Shown: positions 41,950 through 51,894 of the stretch, piece by piece
Layout: every line of letters begins with the position of its first letter
Position numbering within the stretch: position 1 is the first letter of the stretch
Assembly: GCF_014280075.1 (NCBI RefSeq)
Contig: NZ_CP047950.1
Location: 806,001 to 870,000, forward strand
From: Synechococcus sp. A15-62
GTDB taxonomy: Bacteria; Cyanobacteriota; Cyanobacteriia; PCC-6307; Cyanobiaceae
Direction: 5' to 3'
Length of the DNA stretch: 64,000 nucleotides
Position numbers and translations under genes: made by a program
Notes under the pieces: model-generated
The model's input: the letters and a program-made list of their open reading frames with translations, nothing else
What the model was told of the DNA's origin: nothing
Databases searched by the model: none

Positions 41950-43077
41950 TCAGTTGTTGCGAGGCAGTTCTCGCGGGCGCACCTCCACGGTCAGGTCCTC
42001 TCCGTTGCGTTGGATGGTGAGCTGCATCGGTTCTCCCACCTGGCCGCGGTCCACGGCGAGTTGAACGTCGGTGGGCGTTTGAACGGGGTTGTTTTCCACC
42101 TTGAGAATCAGATCGCACTGGCGGATGCCAGCTGCGGCGGCCGGTGTGCCTTTCACCACCTCCTTGACCAGAACACCATTCACCTCGGGAACCCTGCAGG
42201 CGCTGTTGGTGGCATTGATCTCCCGGGCCAGCTGCGGGGTGAGGGGCATCAGCTGCACGCCGATGAAGGGATGGGAGGCCTGACCGGTGCTGACGATCTG
42301 TTGCGCGATCCGCTTGGCCAGGTTGATGGGAACCGCAAAACTCAAGCCGCCGCCGGGGGCAGTACGGATCGCGGTGTTGATGCCGATCACCTGACCGCTG
42401 GCATTGATCAGGGGGCCGCCGCTGTTGCCGGGGTTCACCGCTGCATCGGTCTGGATGTAGGGCACCCGTCGTCCGGAGCCAAGGGCATCGGTGCGATCGA
42501 CGGCGCTGATGATGCCGGCGGTCACGGTGTTGTTGAGCCCAAACGGATTTCCGATGGCAATGGCCCATTCCCCTGGCTTGAGCTGGTCGGAGTTGCCCAG
42601 GGCCGCCACCGGCAGCTTGTCGGCCACCACTTTCACCACCGCCACGTCGGTGAGGGGGTCGGTGCCGAGCACCTTGCCTTTGAAGTTGCGACCGTCCGGA
42701 AGGGTAACGGCCACCTGATCAGCACCACGCACCACGTGCTCATTGGTGAAGATCAGGCCGCTGGTCCGGGTGATGAAGCCGGAGCCTTGGCCCTGCTGCC
42801 GCTGGCTGGAGGGACCCATGCCGAACATCCCTCCGAAGGGGTTTGAGATCTCCTTCACCACATCGATGCGCACCACGGCAGGGCCGACGCGATCCACCGC
42901 CTTCACGATCACGTTGTCCCCCGGCTGCAGCGGAGCACTGCGGGGCTGATCGTGCACCACCGGTGGCGCTGTCATCGGTGGCTTGGGCGTCAGGCCCAGC
43001 TGGTCTCTCATCAGGCTGCAACCGGAGAGTGCGCTTCCGGCCAGGGCGATGGCAAGCCAATGCTGGGCGTTGGGCAT
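41950..43077 (-). CDS. HtrA/Deg-type serine protease, lipoprotein-like
   Basis: 375 residues from ATG 43077. N-terminal lipobox LAIALAGSALSGCSL suggests lipid anchoring at the Cys. Trypsin-like domain: FTNEHVVRGADQV (His), DPLTDVAVVKV (Asp), VNPGNSGGPLINA (Ser). One C-terminal PDZ domain: PFIGVQLMPLTPQLA and AAAAGIRQCDLILKV. Probably a HhoA/HhoB/HtrA paralogue working in the periplasm or thylakoid lumen on damaged proteins. Confidence 0.9.
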   Translation of the reverse strand: MPNAQHWLAIALAGSALSGCSLMRDQLGLTPKPPMTAPPVVHDQPRSAPLQPGDNVIVKAVDRVGPAVVRIDVVKEISNPFGGMFGMGPSSQRQQGQGSGFITRTSGLIFTNEHVVRGADQVAVTLPDGRNFKGKVLGTDPLTDVAVVKVVADKLPVAALGNSDQLKPGEWAIAIGNPFGLNNTVTAGIISAVDRTDALGSGRRVPYIQTDAAVNPGNSGGPLINASGQVIGINTAIRTAPGGGLSFAVPINLAKRIAQQIVSTGQASHPFIGVQLMPLTPQLAREINATNSACRVPEVNGVLVKEVVKGTPAAAAGIRQCDLILKVENNPVQTPTDVQLAVDRGQVGEPMQLTIQRNGEDLTVEVRPRELPRNN

Positions 43078-43154
43078 CACGACGAGATGTGTGCTGATGC
43101 ATTTAAGACGGCCTGAGCGGATCGGCATGCGTAGATTCAGCGCTCGGGAGATGG

Positions 43155-44558
43155 GTGGTTTTGGCGCAGACGGGCGAAGAGCTCTGGATCAAGGTGCGGG
43201 ATGGGTTGCAGGCCAAGCTGAGCAAGCCCACCTTCGAGACCTTCATTCGCCCCACGGGTTGCAGCGGCTTTGCCAATGGAGAGCTGAAGCTTCTGGCCCC
43301 GAATCCCTTTGCCAGCGTTCGTCTGCGGGAACAGCTGCTGCCCACGATCGCCGAGATGGCCAGCAGCATCAGCGGTCAGCCCGTCCAGGTGACGGTTCTG
43401 GCGGAAACCGCCCTGCCGCTGCCGGACGCCACCGATGAGGCCTCAGCCGCTGCAGATGTGGGGCCGCCGCCAGCGGCCCAGGAGTCGGCATCGGCTCCGG
43501 CCCGGAACGGCTCCCAACGGCGCTATCTGCCTGGGCTCAATCCCCGCTATGTGTTCGGCCGTTTTGTGGTCGGCCCCAACAGCCGGATGGCCCATGCGGC
43601 GGCTCTGGCTGTGGCCGAAGCACCGGGCCGGGAGTTCAACCCCCTGTTCATCTGCGGCGGTGTGGGCCTGGGCAAAACCCACCTGATGCAAGCCATTGGT
43701 CATTACCGACTGGAAATCGACCCCGGGGCTCGGGTGGCCTATGTCTCCACCGAAACCTTCACCAATGACCTGATTCAGGCCATTCGCAAGGACGGGATGC
43801 AGGCCTTCCGCGATCGCTACCGCGCCGCCGATCTGATTTTGGTGGACGACATTCAATTCATCGAAGGCAAGGAGTACACCCAGGAGGAGTTCTTCCACAC
43901 CTTCAATGCCCTGCATGAGGCAGGACGTCAGGTGGTGATCGCCAGTGATCGCCCCCCCAGCCAGATTCCGCGGTTGCAGCAGCGCCTGATCTCCCGGTTC
44001 CAGATGGGCCTGATCGCTGACATTCAGTCGCCTGATCTTGAGACACGCATGGCGATTCTTCAGAAGAAAGCGGAGCAGGAGCGCATGTCGCTGCCCCGTG
44101 ATCTGATCCAGTACATCGCCGGCCGCTTCACTTCGAACATTCGCGAGTTGGAAGGGGCCCTGACCCGGGCCGTGGCCTTCGCCTCCATCACGGGCTTGCC
44201 GATGACCGTGGAATCGGTGGCGCCGATGCTCGACCCCACGGGTCAGGGGGTCGAGGTCACGCCGCAACAGGTGATCGACAAGGTCTCTGAGGTGTTTGAT
44301 GTCACGGCAGAGGAGATGTGCAGCAGCACCCGTCGCCGCGCCGTGAGCCAGGCCCGTCAGGTGGGTATGTACCTCATGCGCCAGGGCACCGACCTCAGCC
44401 TGCCGAGGATCGGCGACAACTTCGGCGGAAAGGACCACACCACGGTGATGTATGCGATCGAGCAGGTGGAGAAAAAACTGGCTTCCGACCCCCAGCTCGC
44501 CGGTCAGGTGCAGAAGGTGAAGGATCTGCTGCAGATCGATTCCCGCAAGAAGCGCTGA
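43155..44558 (+). CDS. dnaA: Chromosomal replication initiator DnaA
   Basis: 467 residues, GTG start. Domain I ([20 protein letters not shown]), a variable acidic linker, then the AAA+ domain: [39 protein letters not shown] (Walker A), [14 protein letters not shown] (Walker B) and [24 protein letters not shown]-terminal DNA-binding domain: [32 protein letters not shown]. No cluster of DnaA boxes is evident around the gene. Confidence 0.96.
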   Translation: MVLAQTGEELWIKVRDGLQAKLSKPTFETFIRPTGCSGFANGELKLLAPNPFASVRLREQLLPTIAEMASSISGQPVQVTVLAETALPLPDATDEASAAADVGPPPAAQESASAPARNGSQRRYLPGLNPRYVFGRFVVGPNSRMAHAAALAVAEAPGREFNPLFICGGVGLGKTHLMQAIGHYRLEIDPGARVAYVSTETFTNDLIQAIRKDGMQAFRDRYRAADLILVDDIQFIEGKEYTQEEFFHTFNALHEAGRQVVIASDRPPSQIPRLQQRLISRFQMGLIADIQSPDLETRMAILQKKAEQERMSLPRDLIQYIAGRFTSNIRELEGALTRAVAFASITGLPMTVESVAPMLDPTGQGVEVTPQQVIDKVSEVFDVTAEEMCSSTRRRAVSQARQVGMYLMRQGTDLSLPRIGDNFGGKDHTTVMYAIEQVEKKLASDPQLAGQVQKVKDLLQIDSRKKR

Positions 44559-45227
44559 TCAGCGGCAGGCTTTCTTGTCGCCTTTCCAGCCCGGCATGTT
44601 TTGTGCAGCGGCAGAGCACACCAGCTGGCGTGCTGCTGCTAGAGCTGGCTCCAGTCGCCTGGAGCTGAAGGGGGGTAGGGGGCGGCTGCGCAGCCATGCA
44701 CCCCAACGAAACTCGTGATACGGGATCAGGGGCTGAGGTTTGATCCAACCCTCCTGCTTCAGCTTCCATACGAGGCTCCGGTAGGGATCGTCGTCCAGCC
44801 CCAGCAGGCTCGTGGGCAGCTGATCGGCAGGGTGCGGACCGTTGCCTCGTCCGTCGTAAAGGTAGAGCCAGCCTTGGTTGTGTAGATAAGCCAGCACACC
44901 ACTTCGGTCGGCTGTTGGGAGGTCCTGCACCACGTAAGCCCAGGTCGTGGCACCTGGATCAATGCCGATCAGGCCTCGCAGCCGGTGGTGCCGATCCATC
45001 ATCCACATCGCGCCATCGGCAGATCGGATCAATGGGACCGGTTTGCCGCGCAGGTAGTCAAGACGCTGCTGACGGGTGTCCTGGGCGAAATCTTTTTCGC
45101 GCGACCAAATCTCCGCCAGACCCACACACCACTGGGTCGGCTGCAGCTGCGATGCAGACACCTCGATCAGTTCAGTTCCCCGATCGGGGGCTGGGATCGG
45201 TTGGTAGGCGGGCAGCCGCAGGGGCAC
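44559..45227 (-). CDS. ParB/Srx-like nuclease-fold protein
   Basis: 222 residues. The N-terminal half has a ParB-like pattern: ELIEVSASQLQPTQWCVGLAEI, YLRGKPVPLIRSADGAMWMMDRHHRLRGLI. The rest (YVVQDLP, NQGWLYLYDGRGNGPHPADQLP, DDPYRSLVWKLKQEGW, RWGAWLRS) matches a ParB-like family of unknown function. No helix-turn-helix of the partition protein ParB is seen. Convergent with dnaA, ends 1 base apart. Confidence 0.7.
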   Translation of the reverse strand: MPLRLPAYQPIPAPDRGTELIEVSASQLQPTQWCVGLAEIWSREKDFAQDTRQQRLDYLRGKPVPLIRSADGAMWMMDRHHRLRGLIGIDPGATTWAYVVQDLPTADRSGVLAYLHNQGWLYLYDGRGNGPHPADQLPTSLLGLDDDPYRSLVWKLKQEGWIKPQPLIPYHEFRWGAWLRSRPLPPFSSRRLEPALAAARQLVCSAAAQNMPGWKGDKKACR

Positions 45228-45250
45228 GACTCAGTCTTGACGCCCCCGCA

Positions 45251-46483
45251 CTATGACCCAATCAAGAAGGGTCGGGGATCCTGATCAAAGCGATCCCTTA
45301 CCGGCAAGGGATTGGCCTGCTCAGGACCATCCAGCTGGGCGGTGGCTTCGAGGGCCTGACGCAGCAGTCGCGCTGCCGGGAGTGGCATATCCCTTGGAAC
45401 CGAAATGCGGTCGCGCAGATAACGCAGCCCGGCGGCACTCCCCGCTGGAGGCGGGCAGGGTGTGTTGCGAACCAACCGGGTGAGGGCGCAGCGCAGGGGC
45501 TGGTCAAAGGCTGCAGAACCCATGGGATTCACGTCGCGCAGCCGCTGCTGATGTCGCAGCACCCGGCTCAGGGCGATGACGGCCGGATCGGCTTGATGGT
45601 CTGCATCCCAGCAGGCTTCGTCCTCGCCAAGGCCATCACCTCGGTCGATCCGTTCAGCCAGGCGCTTCGCTTCTTCACCATCGTCCGACCAACAGCCGCC
45701 CATCTGGGGAGGCAGGTCATGGGCATGGGTGTGAAAGTCGCTTTGGGTGCCGCGGTAGGTCTCCAGTTGCTCCAGGGCACGGAACCAGCGGTCAATGGCT
45801 GGATGCTCAGCCCTCAGCCGGTATCCCTTGTAGTAAGCCAGCGAGGCATTCATCCGTTCCACGTAGGGAACAAAGATCAAATCCACGGTCTGCGGCTCCA
45901 GCCCCCGCAGCCATGGGCCTTCCATGCGTGTGAGCTCGCTTTCAAAGCGCTGGGCGATGCCATGAAACTGCTCGCGGGCCAGAACCTGTTGCCTCTGGCT
46001 CAGCCGTGGTGAACACAGCCAGATGCACCAGGCCTGAAACAACAGCCGTTCAAGACGGCGCAGTGCAAGAGCTTCCGGTGCTGTCATTGCCATGCCCAGG
46101 GGGCCGAACTGCTGTTCGAGGGCCAGCAGGATGTCGTCGCTTTCGGTGATCAGCCGCCCGTTGAGCTCCAGGGCCGGCAGCATCCCCGAGGGCACTTTCT
46201 CCAGGAACCACGGCTCCTTCGAGCCGTAGCAACGCATGGTGACTTTGCGGATCCGGTAGGGGATGCGCTTGAACTCCAGCCAGAGCCAGATTTTTTGACA
46301 GTAGGGGCACCAGGCGTGGTGGTCGCGGTACAGCGTCACCATCACCTTGGATTCAGGCTGTTCGAACAGGCGCAACCTGGCCTGGGCACTGGTCGGCCCT
46401 TCAATCCGATTCGGTTCCGGCGTTGCCAGGCTGGCCAGTTCCGACCAACTCAGGGGTTCAGCTGATTCCGATGAAAGGGGCAT
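45251..46483 (-). CDS. Glutathione S-transferase family protein, long form
   Basis: 410 residues from ATG 46483, longer than a normal GST. N-terminal thioredoxin-like domain at about 45-125 with a CxxC (HHAWCPYCQKIWLWLEF), KEPWFLEKVPSGMLPALEL and ITESDDILLAL. The helical C-terminal domain includes GPWLRGLEPQTVDLIFVPYVERM. A 130-residue extension follows (MGGCWSDDGEEAKRLAERI). Substrate unknown. The start overlaps the end of the gene at 46458. Confidence 0.85.
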   Translation of the reverse strand: MPLSSESAEPLSWSELASLATPEPNRIEGPTSAQARLRLFEQPESKVMVTLYRDHHAWCPYCQKIWLWLEFKRIPYRIRKVTMRCYGSKEPWFLEKVPSGMLPALELNGRLITESDDILLALEQQFGPLGMAMTAPEALALRRLERLLFQAWCIWLCSPRLSQRQQVLAREQFHGIAQRFESELTRMEGPWLRGLEPQTVDLIFVPYVERMNASLAYYKGYRLRAEHPAIDRWFRALEQLETYRGTQSDFHTHAHDLPPQMGGCWSDDGEEAKRLAERIDRGDGLGEDEACWDADHQADPAVIALSRVLRHQQRLRDVNPMGSAAFDQPLRCALTRLVRNTPCPPPAGSAAGLRYLRDRISVPRDMPLPAARLLRQALEATAQLDGPEQANPLPVRDRFDQDPRPFLIGS

Positions 46484-46703
46484 GCAGGATCGGCGCAAGC
46501 TTTGACCGTCCATAGGACTGCCAGTCGCCCAGTTCGTGCATCAGTGCCAGACAGTCCTGCTGGCGGCCCTGATCAGCCAGCTGTTTGAGCCGCAGCTTCA
46601 TGTCGTCGCTGGTAATCATCATCACGATCTCGCGGCGTTGTGATCGTTTGAGGCGCAGTTCAGGTTCAGGCGGCTGCCTGCGGCGCTTGGAAGAACGGTT
46701 CAT
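46458..46703 (-). CDS. Hypothetical protein, 81 residues
   Basis: Very basic N-terminus (MNRSSKRRRQPPEPELRLKRSQRR), then a helical part (SDDMKLRLKQLADQGRQQDC, LALMHELGDWQSYG). Its 3' end overlaps the start of the GST gene by 26 bases. No recognised family. Confidence 0.55.
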   Translation of the reverse strand: MNRSSKRRRQPPEPELRLKRSQRREIVMMITSDDMKLRLKQLADQGRQQDCLALMHELGDWQSYGRSKLAPILHAPFIGIS

Positions 46704-46817
46704 GGTTTAAGGACGCGGTTGAAGTACGACCGACTCGTCTTGGGCGTTACGGCCCTCTTCCCCGGACCATAACGCCATCTTTACGATGACGCCCGTCGTC
46801 TCGGGCACTCTGCCTTT

Positions 46818-48176
46818 ATGGGCGCTGATCTGGATCTGATTGTTCTTGGGGCGGGGTCCGGTGGACTGGCCGCTGCGAAACGTGCGGCCCGTCACGGAGC
46901 CCGCGTTGCGATCGTGGAGGGAGATCGCGTCGGCGGCACCTGCGTGATCCGCGGCTGTGTTCCCAAGAAGCTTTTGGTTTATGGCGCCCAGGCCCGCCAT
47001 CAACTGGCGGATGCATCGGCATATGGCCTTGAGATCGGTGCGGTGCGTTCGGATGTGCCTGATCTCCTGCGTCGGGTTCGCTCCGAGGTGGATCGGCTCA
47101 ATGCACTCCATCTCGGATTCTTGGAGAAGGCCGGAGTTCAGTTGATCTCCGGTTGGGGACGCTTCACGGCACCAGATTGCATCGGCATTTCCGATCAACG
47201 TGGTGGGCCCGTGCGGGAGGAACTCACGGCCCCGCGGTTTCTGGTGGCGGTTGGTGGTCGTCCGGAGCGTCCGGACATTCCAGGCACTGAAAAAACCTGG
47301 GTCAGTGATGACATGTTCCTGCGCAAGGATTTCCCTCCAGCGATGGTCGTGGTGGGGGCCGGTTTCATCGCCTGTGAGTTCGCCTGCATCCTGCGAGGCC
47401 TCGGTGTTGCGGTCACTCAGGTGGTGCGTGGTCCGCGCTTGCTGCGGGGATTTGATGCCGAGTTGGCGGACACGTTGCTTGATGGCATGCGTGAGCAGGG
47501 CATCGACGTGCTGCTGGAGCACACGGTGGTGGCTGTGGAGGGTGAGCCCGGTTCGCTGACGGCTCGTCTGGGGAATGGTCAGTCCTTGGACTGCGGGGGA
47601 GTGTTCATGGCCACCGGGCGTCGCCCTTGGCTTTCGGATCTTGGGCTGGACGCTGCTGGCGTTGCGCTCGACAACGGCCGCATCACTGTCGACGCCAACT
47701 CCTGCACTTCGGTTCCCCACATCCATGCCGTCGGCGATGTCACCGACCGGGTCAACCTCACGCCTGTGGCCATTGATGAAGGTCGTGCTTTCGCCGACAG
47801 CGTCTTCGGTTTGCGTCAGCGCCAGGTGAACCACGATCTGGTGGCCTGTGCCGTGTTCAGCGATCCAGAGTTGGCGACCGTTGGCCTATCGGAAGAACAA
47901 GCCATCGAACGCCATGGTGTGGATGGTGTTGTTGTGCATCGCGCCCGGTTCCGTTCCATGGCGCGGGCCCTGCCCGCCTCGGGCCCCCGCTGTCTGCTCA
48001 AGCTGGTGGTGGAGAAGCACACCGATCGGGTGCTGGGCTGCCACATGGTGGGTGAGCATGCTGCCGAAATTATTCAGATGGCGGCGATTGCCGTAGGGAT
48101 GGGCGCCACCAAGGCTGATTTCGATCGCACCATGGCGCTGCATCCCTCCGTCTCCGAAGAGTTCGTGACGATGTAA
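46818..48176 (+). CDS. gor: Glutathione reductase
   Basis: 452 residues. FAD motif LIVLGAGSGGLAAAKRAA, redox-active disulfide GGTCVIRGCVPKK, NAD(P) motif VVVGAGFIACEFACILRG, FAD segment HIHAVGDVTDRVNLTPVAI and the dimer-interface His/Glu motif ALHPSVSEEFVTM. Reduces oxidised glutathione. Cotranscription with neighbours is not indicated. Confidence 0.92.
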   Translation: MGADLDLIVLGAGSGGLAAAKRAARHGARVAIVEGDRVGGTCVIRGCVPKKLLVYGAQARHQLADASAYGLEIGAVRSDVPDLLRRVRSEVDRLNALHLGFLEKAGVQLISGWGRFTAPDCIGISDQRGGPVREELTAPRFLVAVGGRPERPDIPGTEKTWVSDDMFLRKDFPPAMVVVGAGFIACEFACILRGLGVAVTQVVRGPRLLRGFDAELADTLLDGMREQGIDVLLEHTVVAVEGEPGSLTARLGNGQSLDCGGVFMATGRRPWLSDLGLDAAGVALDNGRITVDANSCTSVPHIHAVGDVTDRVNLTPVAIDEGRAFADSVFGLRQRQVNHDLVACAVFSDPELATVGLSEEQAIERHGVDGVVVHRARFRSMARALPASGPRCLLKLVVEKHTDRVLGCHMVGEHAAEIIQMAAIAVGMGATKADFDRTMALHPSVSEEFVTM

Positions 48177-48192
48177 GCAATCGCGTTCTCGG

Positions 48193-49698
48193 TCAGGCCA
48201 GGTGGTTGGCAAGCCTGAGCGCCATGGCGATCACCGTGAGGCCAGGGCCAACGCTCGAGCAACTGGGAAATACGCTGCTGTCGGCGATGTAGAGATTCTC
48301 CAATTCATGGCATTTGCCCTGAGGGTCCACCACGGAACTTGCGGCGTTTTCACCCATGCGGCAGGTGCCGCAGCCAAAGCCCACCACGCTGAGCGGGGCT
48401 TCCCCCCGGGCATGGGTGGGGGCCTTCAGCACCACCTTGGTGATCGGGTCGTTTTCCACGTCTTTAAGGGTGTCGATCCAGCGATACACAAGCCGGTCGT
48501 GGGCTTCGCGGTTGTTGGGGATGTAGTTGATCCTGATCTGCTCGTTGTTGAGCCACACCTTGTTGTGGGGATCCGGTCGGACTTCGGTCATGGCCCACCA
48601 GGCCACCGAGCGGGAGGCCAGGCGCTCCAAACCGAAGTCGGGGATGAGCTTGGTCACTAGCGAGAGCACTGGTGGTGACTCGGCAAACAGCGCGTCCTGC
48701 AGCACGCCACCGGCGGCCTGAATGTGGCCCAGTGGAAAACTGACGTTCTTGTCTCCCCAGTAGTAGTCGTTGATTCCCAGTGAACGTCCATAGCGGCCGC
48801 TGTTCCGTTCCGTGGCCAGCTGCAGGATTGAGGTGAGCTGCAGATTCATCAGGTTCCGGCCCACCTGATCAGACCCGTTGCCGATGCCCTTGGGATGGTG
48901 GGCATTGTCCGAGCGCATCAGGATGGCCGGCGTGTTGATCGCCCCCGCAGCGAGCACCACCACGTCTGCGCTGAACAGCCAGGAATCGCCGTTCAGCTCC
49001 GCTTCCACTCCTCGAATCGCTCGGCCGCTGGGATTCACGTGCAGGCGCAACACCCGTGCGTTGTCAAGCACGTTGAGCCGTTTGGGTTCACCCACCTGCA
49101 GCCCGAACAACTGGGCATCACCGCTGGGATCATCGGCGTCGTCCGACCAACTGATCGGGATGTCGTAGGGCCGACAGCCCTGACGTTGGAGGGCGCCACG
49201 CAGGGGTTCGAGGAAGGGTTCGATGGTCTTGGGTGGAGCCAGGAAATCTCCCTTGCGTTTGGGTTCGGTGGGATCAACCCCCGCTTTGCCATGCACCCGA
49301 TACAGCTGTTCGGCCTGTTGGTAGTAAGGCTCCAGTTCGGCGTAATCCAGGGGCCATGCCGGTGAGATGCCGTCTTGAAGGGCAACCTCCTCAAAATCTC
49401 TTTCGCGCATGCGTTCCAGCACCGCGCCCCAGATCTTGGTGTTGCCGCCGCGGGCGTAGGTGGTTTGCGGTGCAAAGGGATCGCCGTCAGGGCCGAACCA
49501 GCGTTCGCTCTTGGGGTGGTAGCGATCCTTGCGGAACAGATCCACGTCGGCGACGTTCTGGTCTTCAAGGGCCATTGCCCCGCCGCGTTCCAGCACCAGT
49601 ACGGTCTTGCCCTTGCGGCTCAGGGCTCCAGCAAGGGTTCCCCCTCCGGCGCCGCTGCCGATCACGATTACGTCGTAGTGGTTGTCGTCGATGATCAT
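48193..49698 (-). CDS. GMC-family oxidoreductase
   Basis: 501 residues. FAD-binding VIVIGSGAGGGTLAGALSRKG, glucose-methanol-choline signature region ARGGNTKIWGAVLERMRE, VVLAAGAINTPAILMRS, and the C-terminal GFGCGTCRMGENAASSVVDPQ followed by NLYIADSSVFPSCSSVGPGL. Substrate unknown. Its start is 5 bases from a scar that carries the last 8 codons of a ctaE-like gene. Confidence 0.85.
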   Translation of the reverse strand: MIIDDNHYDVIVIGSGAGGGTLAGALSRKGKTVLVLERGGAMALEDQNVADVDLFRKDRYHPKSERWFGPDGDPFAPQTTYARGGNTKIWGAVLERMRERDFEEVALQDGISPAWPLDYAELEPYYQQAEQLYRVHGKAGVDPTEPKRKGDFLAPPKTIEPFLEPLRGALQRQGCRPYDIPISWSDDADDPSGDAQLFGLQVGEPKRLNVLDNARVLRLHVNPSGRAIRGVEAELNGDSWLFSADVVVLAAGAINTPAILMRSDNAHHPKGIGNGSDQVGRNLMNLQLTSILQLATERNSGRYGRSLGINDYYWGDKNVSFPLGHIQAAGGVLQDALFAESPPVLSLVTKLIPDFGLERLASRSVAWWAMTEVRPDPHNKVWLNNEQIRINYIPNNREAHDRLVYRWIDTLKDVENDPITKVVLKAPTHARGEAPLSVVGFGCGTCRMGENAASSVVDPQGKCHELENLYIADSSVFPSCSSVGPGLTVIAMALRLANHLA

Positions 49699-49702
49699 GG
49701 AA

Positions 49703-49729
49703 TTACTGCCACACGTAGATCAGTAGGAA
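49703..49729 (-). pseudogene. 27-base remnant of a ctaE 3' end
   Basis: Read on the minus strand it encodes FLLIYVWQ-stop, the exact C-terminus of the CtaE protein at 52114. It differs from 52114-52140 at only two bases, both synonymous. It sits beside the GMC gene and suggests that ctaE once ended here, before the DNA in 49754-52113 was inserted. Confidence 0.6.
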
Positions 49730-49753
49730 AACGCCAGCTCTGGAAGGCGTTTT
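49728..49753. terminator. Bidirectional terminator hairpin
   Basis: AAAACGCC and GGCGTTTT flank a 10-base loop, giving a stem with T's on either strand. It overlaps the last bases of the ctaE-like scar and would stop transcription coming from the decarboxylase gene on the minus strand. Confidence 0.65.
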
Positions 49754-50001
49754 AGAGGGGCAAATCATGGATGTGCCACGTCTGTGTCATGCCCTGATCA
49801 GACGTAAATCACCTTCCTGAACGGTAGGTAGATATTCCGGATTTGAACGCCTCCCTCACGACAGGCCTTCAGTCCCACGGTGACGTCTGACCCATGACAC
49901 CCGCACTGCTCTTTCTGATGTGGGCTGGGCAAACATGCACCGCACTGCAAAGCAAAAATTGGGAGGTTGTTAATCGATGAAGTCAAAAAATGTGTTTTTC
50001 T
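49754..50001. other. Intergenic sequence between scar and decarboxylase
   Basis: About 250 bases with no convincing gene; only short frames without domains or good starts occur. It is part of the 300-base space separating the GMC gene from the decarboxylase gene. Confidence 0.5.
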
Positions 50002-51894
50002 TCAAGTTGAAGCCTTCCATGCGACGTTGCTGGGTAGTTGATCTGGAACAACCTGAACTGCAACAAGCACAAAAGTTTGCTTCTCTTGAGCAGATGCATT
50101 CCTATTTGTAATAGGTACTCCATTTTCCCAACGCAAAGCATTGCTCTCGTCTGCGCTGCCTTTCTGGCTGAGGTTTAGGGGATCAGTATTATTACCGGCA
50201 AGGCGGTTCAGAATCTGCTCAAGATCGTTGTTGGTGTGTGCTACGTAGCCAACCCCGCCGAATGCGGCGGCTAATTTTGAGTAGTTCCATATGTGTCCTT
50301 GAGGGACTTGGCACATGGGTAGAAATTTTTCAGAAACAGTTCTGCTATCAGACGATTTATAGATTTCAGCATTGACGAGCCACTGCTCGACGCCATAGAC
50401 ACGATTGTCTGCAACAAATATAATTGAATCTAAGCCAAGTTCGGCGATTGTTCCGATCGCGTTGACGCTCTGAGCAAATGCGGCATCACCGGAAATACTG
50501 ATCGTACGCCTCTTTTCTGTTTCGAAGGTCTGCCGGGCAAGTTTGACTCCATAGCTCGCCGCAGGTGAATATCCAATTGCACCCCATGCAATCTGCGCGA
50601 TGTATCCATTTTGGGGTGACTTAATATTATTAAATGCGTAAAAACTTAGGCCAGTGTCTGCAAGGACAATTGGTGCGCTTTCCTCGCTGTGTTGAGACAA
50701 GTAGTTATGGTGTAAGAGTGATTTAAAACTGTCCCATGTGAGCTGATTATTGTCTCCAAATTCGCTTGTCATTGGAATATTCCATGGTGAACCTTCGAAT
50801 TTTCGATAGTTGTTCCGGCCAGTTATGCCGCTAGCGAGGCATTTCTCGGTCAGGCCACGGATTAGTAGCTTCAAATTAACATCGCCCCAGTAGGTGCTGC
50901 GAGACATTCCAACTTGGACAGCCCCTTCTTTGTATTCGATAAGCTTTTCAGTATTGATTGCATCTTTTACAGAATTAGGGTCATCAGTATTTTGCATTCC
51001 AGCAAAGTTAAAGTCGCTTGACATGATCCCCAGGCTCAGCAAGCAGTCTGACTCATTCACAAGGGTTAAAACATTTGGCTGAGAATTTTTCCCGTTGTAA
51101 ACCCCGGAAAAGTTGAGATCGGTTCTGTACTCACTCAGAACACTTTTGCCAAATAAGCTGGTTACATATGGAGTGTCTAAAGATTTCAGCAGTTCAGCTA
51201 GTTCCTTCTGTGCTCTAAAGCGGCATATTTCTGAGCCGGCAGCTACAACTAAATTTTTAGAGTTGCAGATTCGATTAAAAATAGCATCTATGGCTTCGTC
51301 TAATAGTTTCTTGGATTGTAGGGGGTGAGAGAAGTCAAGCTGATTTGTTGGCAGGGATCCGCATGGTTGCTTGTCAATATCAATTGCCAATTCAATAAAG
51401 ACAGGCTTGCTTTTTGTTATGCACGTTATTAGGGTGGCGTCTATCAGTTCAGGTGCTGTTTTTGGATTGTCAATTCGTACCGAAGCTGCAGTTATGTTTT
51501 GAAAAATGTGGCGGTCAACTCCTGTGCCATCAATCATGTGATGCCAAAGCATCCCTTGATCACGATGCGAATTAAGCTGTGCTTGAGAGGGGCCGCCATC
51601 AATGATAACCAATGGCACATTCTCAACAAAAGCGCCTGCGACAGGCTGCACTGCATTCAGTGATCCAACGCCATAGGTAAATGCTACGCAGCCAACACTT
51701 TTTTCAGTTGAGCGGCCATACCTATCAGCTGCATATGCTCCACACATTTCATTGTTCGGATGTATGCGTTGGAGGCCAAAGGATGTCTGTGGATCATCAA
51801 GTGATTCCACCCAGCTGGCTATGTAGTCGCCAGGTATTGCAAAGACATGGCGCACTCCAATTTGATGTAAACGAGTGCTGAGATAAGCGCCCAC
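50002..51894 (-). CDS. ThDP-dependent 2-oxoacid decarboxylase-like protein
   Basis: 630 residues, GTG start at 51894 (the frame is open a little further). N-terminal ThDP domain: STRLHQIGVRHVFAIPGDYI, RIHPNNEMCGAYAADRYGR with the catalytic Glu, FTYGVGSLNAVQPVAGAFVENVP. C-terminal ThDP domain: ISGDAAFAQSVNAIG...FVADN with correct spacing but GDA instead of GDG. Resembles pyruvate/indolepyruvate decarboxylases. Clearly more AT-rich than both neighbours and flanked by a ctaE duplication, which suggests acquisition by transfer. Substrate unknown. Confidence 0.75.
   Translation of the reverse strand: MGAYLSTRLHQIGVRHVFAIPGDYIASWVESLDDPQTSFGLQRIHPNNEMCGAYAADRYGRSTEKSVGCVAFTYGVGSLNAVQPVAGAFVENVPLVIIDGGPSQAQLNSHRDQGMLWHHMIDGTGVDRHIFQNITAASVRIDNPKTAPELIDATLITCITKSKPVFIELAIDIDKQPCGSLPTNQLDFSHPLQSKKLLDEAIDAIFNRICNSKNLVVAAGSEICRFRAQKELAELLKSLDTPYVTSLFGKSVLSEYRTDLNFSGVYNGKNSQPNVLTLVNESDCLLSLGIMSSDFNFAGMQNTDDPNSVKDAINTEKLIEYKEGAVQVGMSRSTYWGDVNLKLLIRGLTEKCLASGITGRNNYRKFEGSPWNIPMTSEFGDNNQLTWDSFKSLLHHNYLSQHSEESAPIVLADTGLSFYAFNNIKSPQNGYIAQIAWGAIGYSPAASYGVKLARQTFETEKRRTISISGDAAFAQSVNAIGTIAELGLDSIIFVADNRVYGVEQWLVNAEIYKSSDSRTVSEKFLPMCQVPQGHIWNYSKLAAAFGGVGYVAHTNNDLEQILNRLAGNNTDPLNLSQKGSADESNALRWENGVPITNRNASAQEKQTFVLVAVQVVPDQLPSNVAWKAST

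Noticed and set aside
43000..44700. Replication origin next to dnaA
   Set aside because: No cluster of TTATCCACA-type boxes or strong AT-rich unwinding region is visible around dnaA.
46707..47834. A 375-codon minus-strand frame
   Set aside because: Antisense to glutathione reductase, whose motifs are complete; no domain in the antisense frame.
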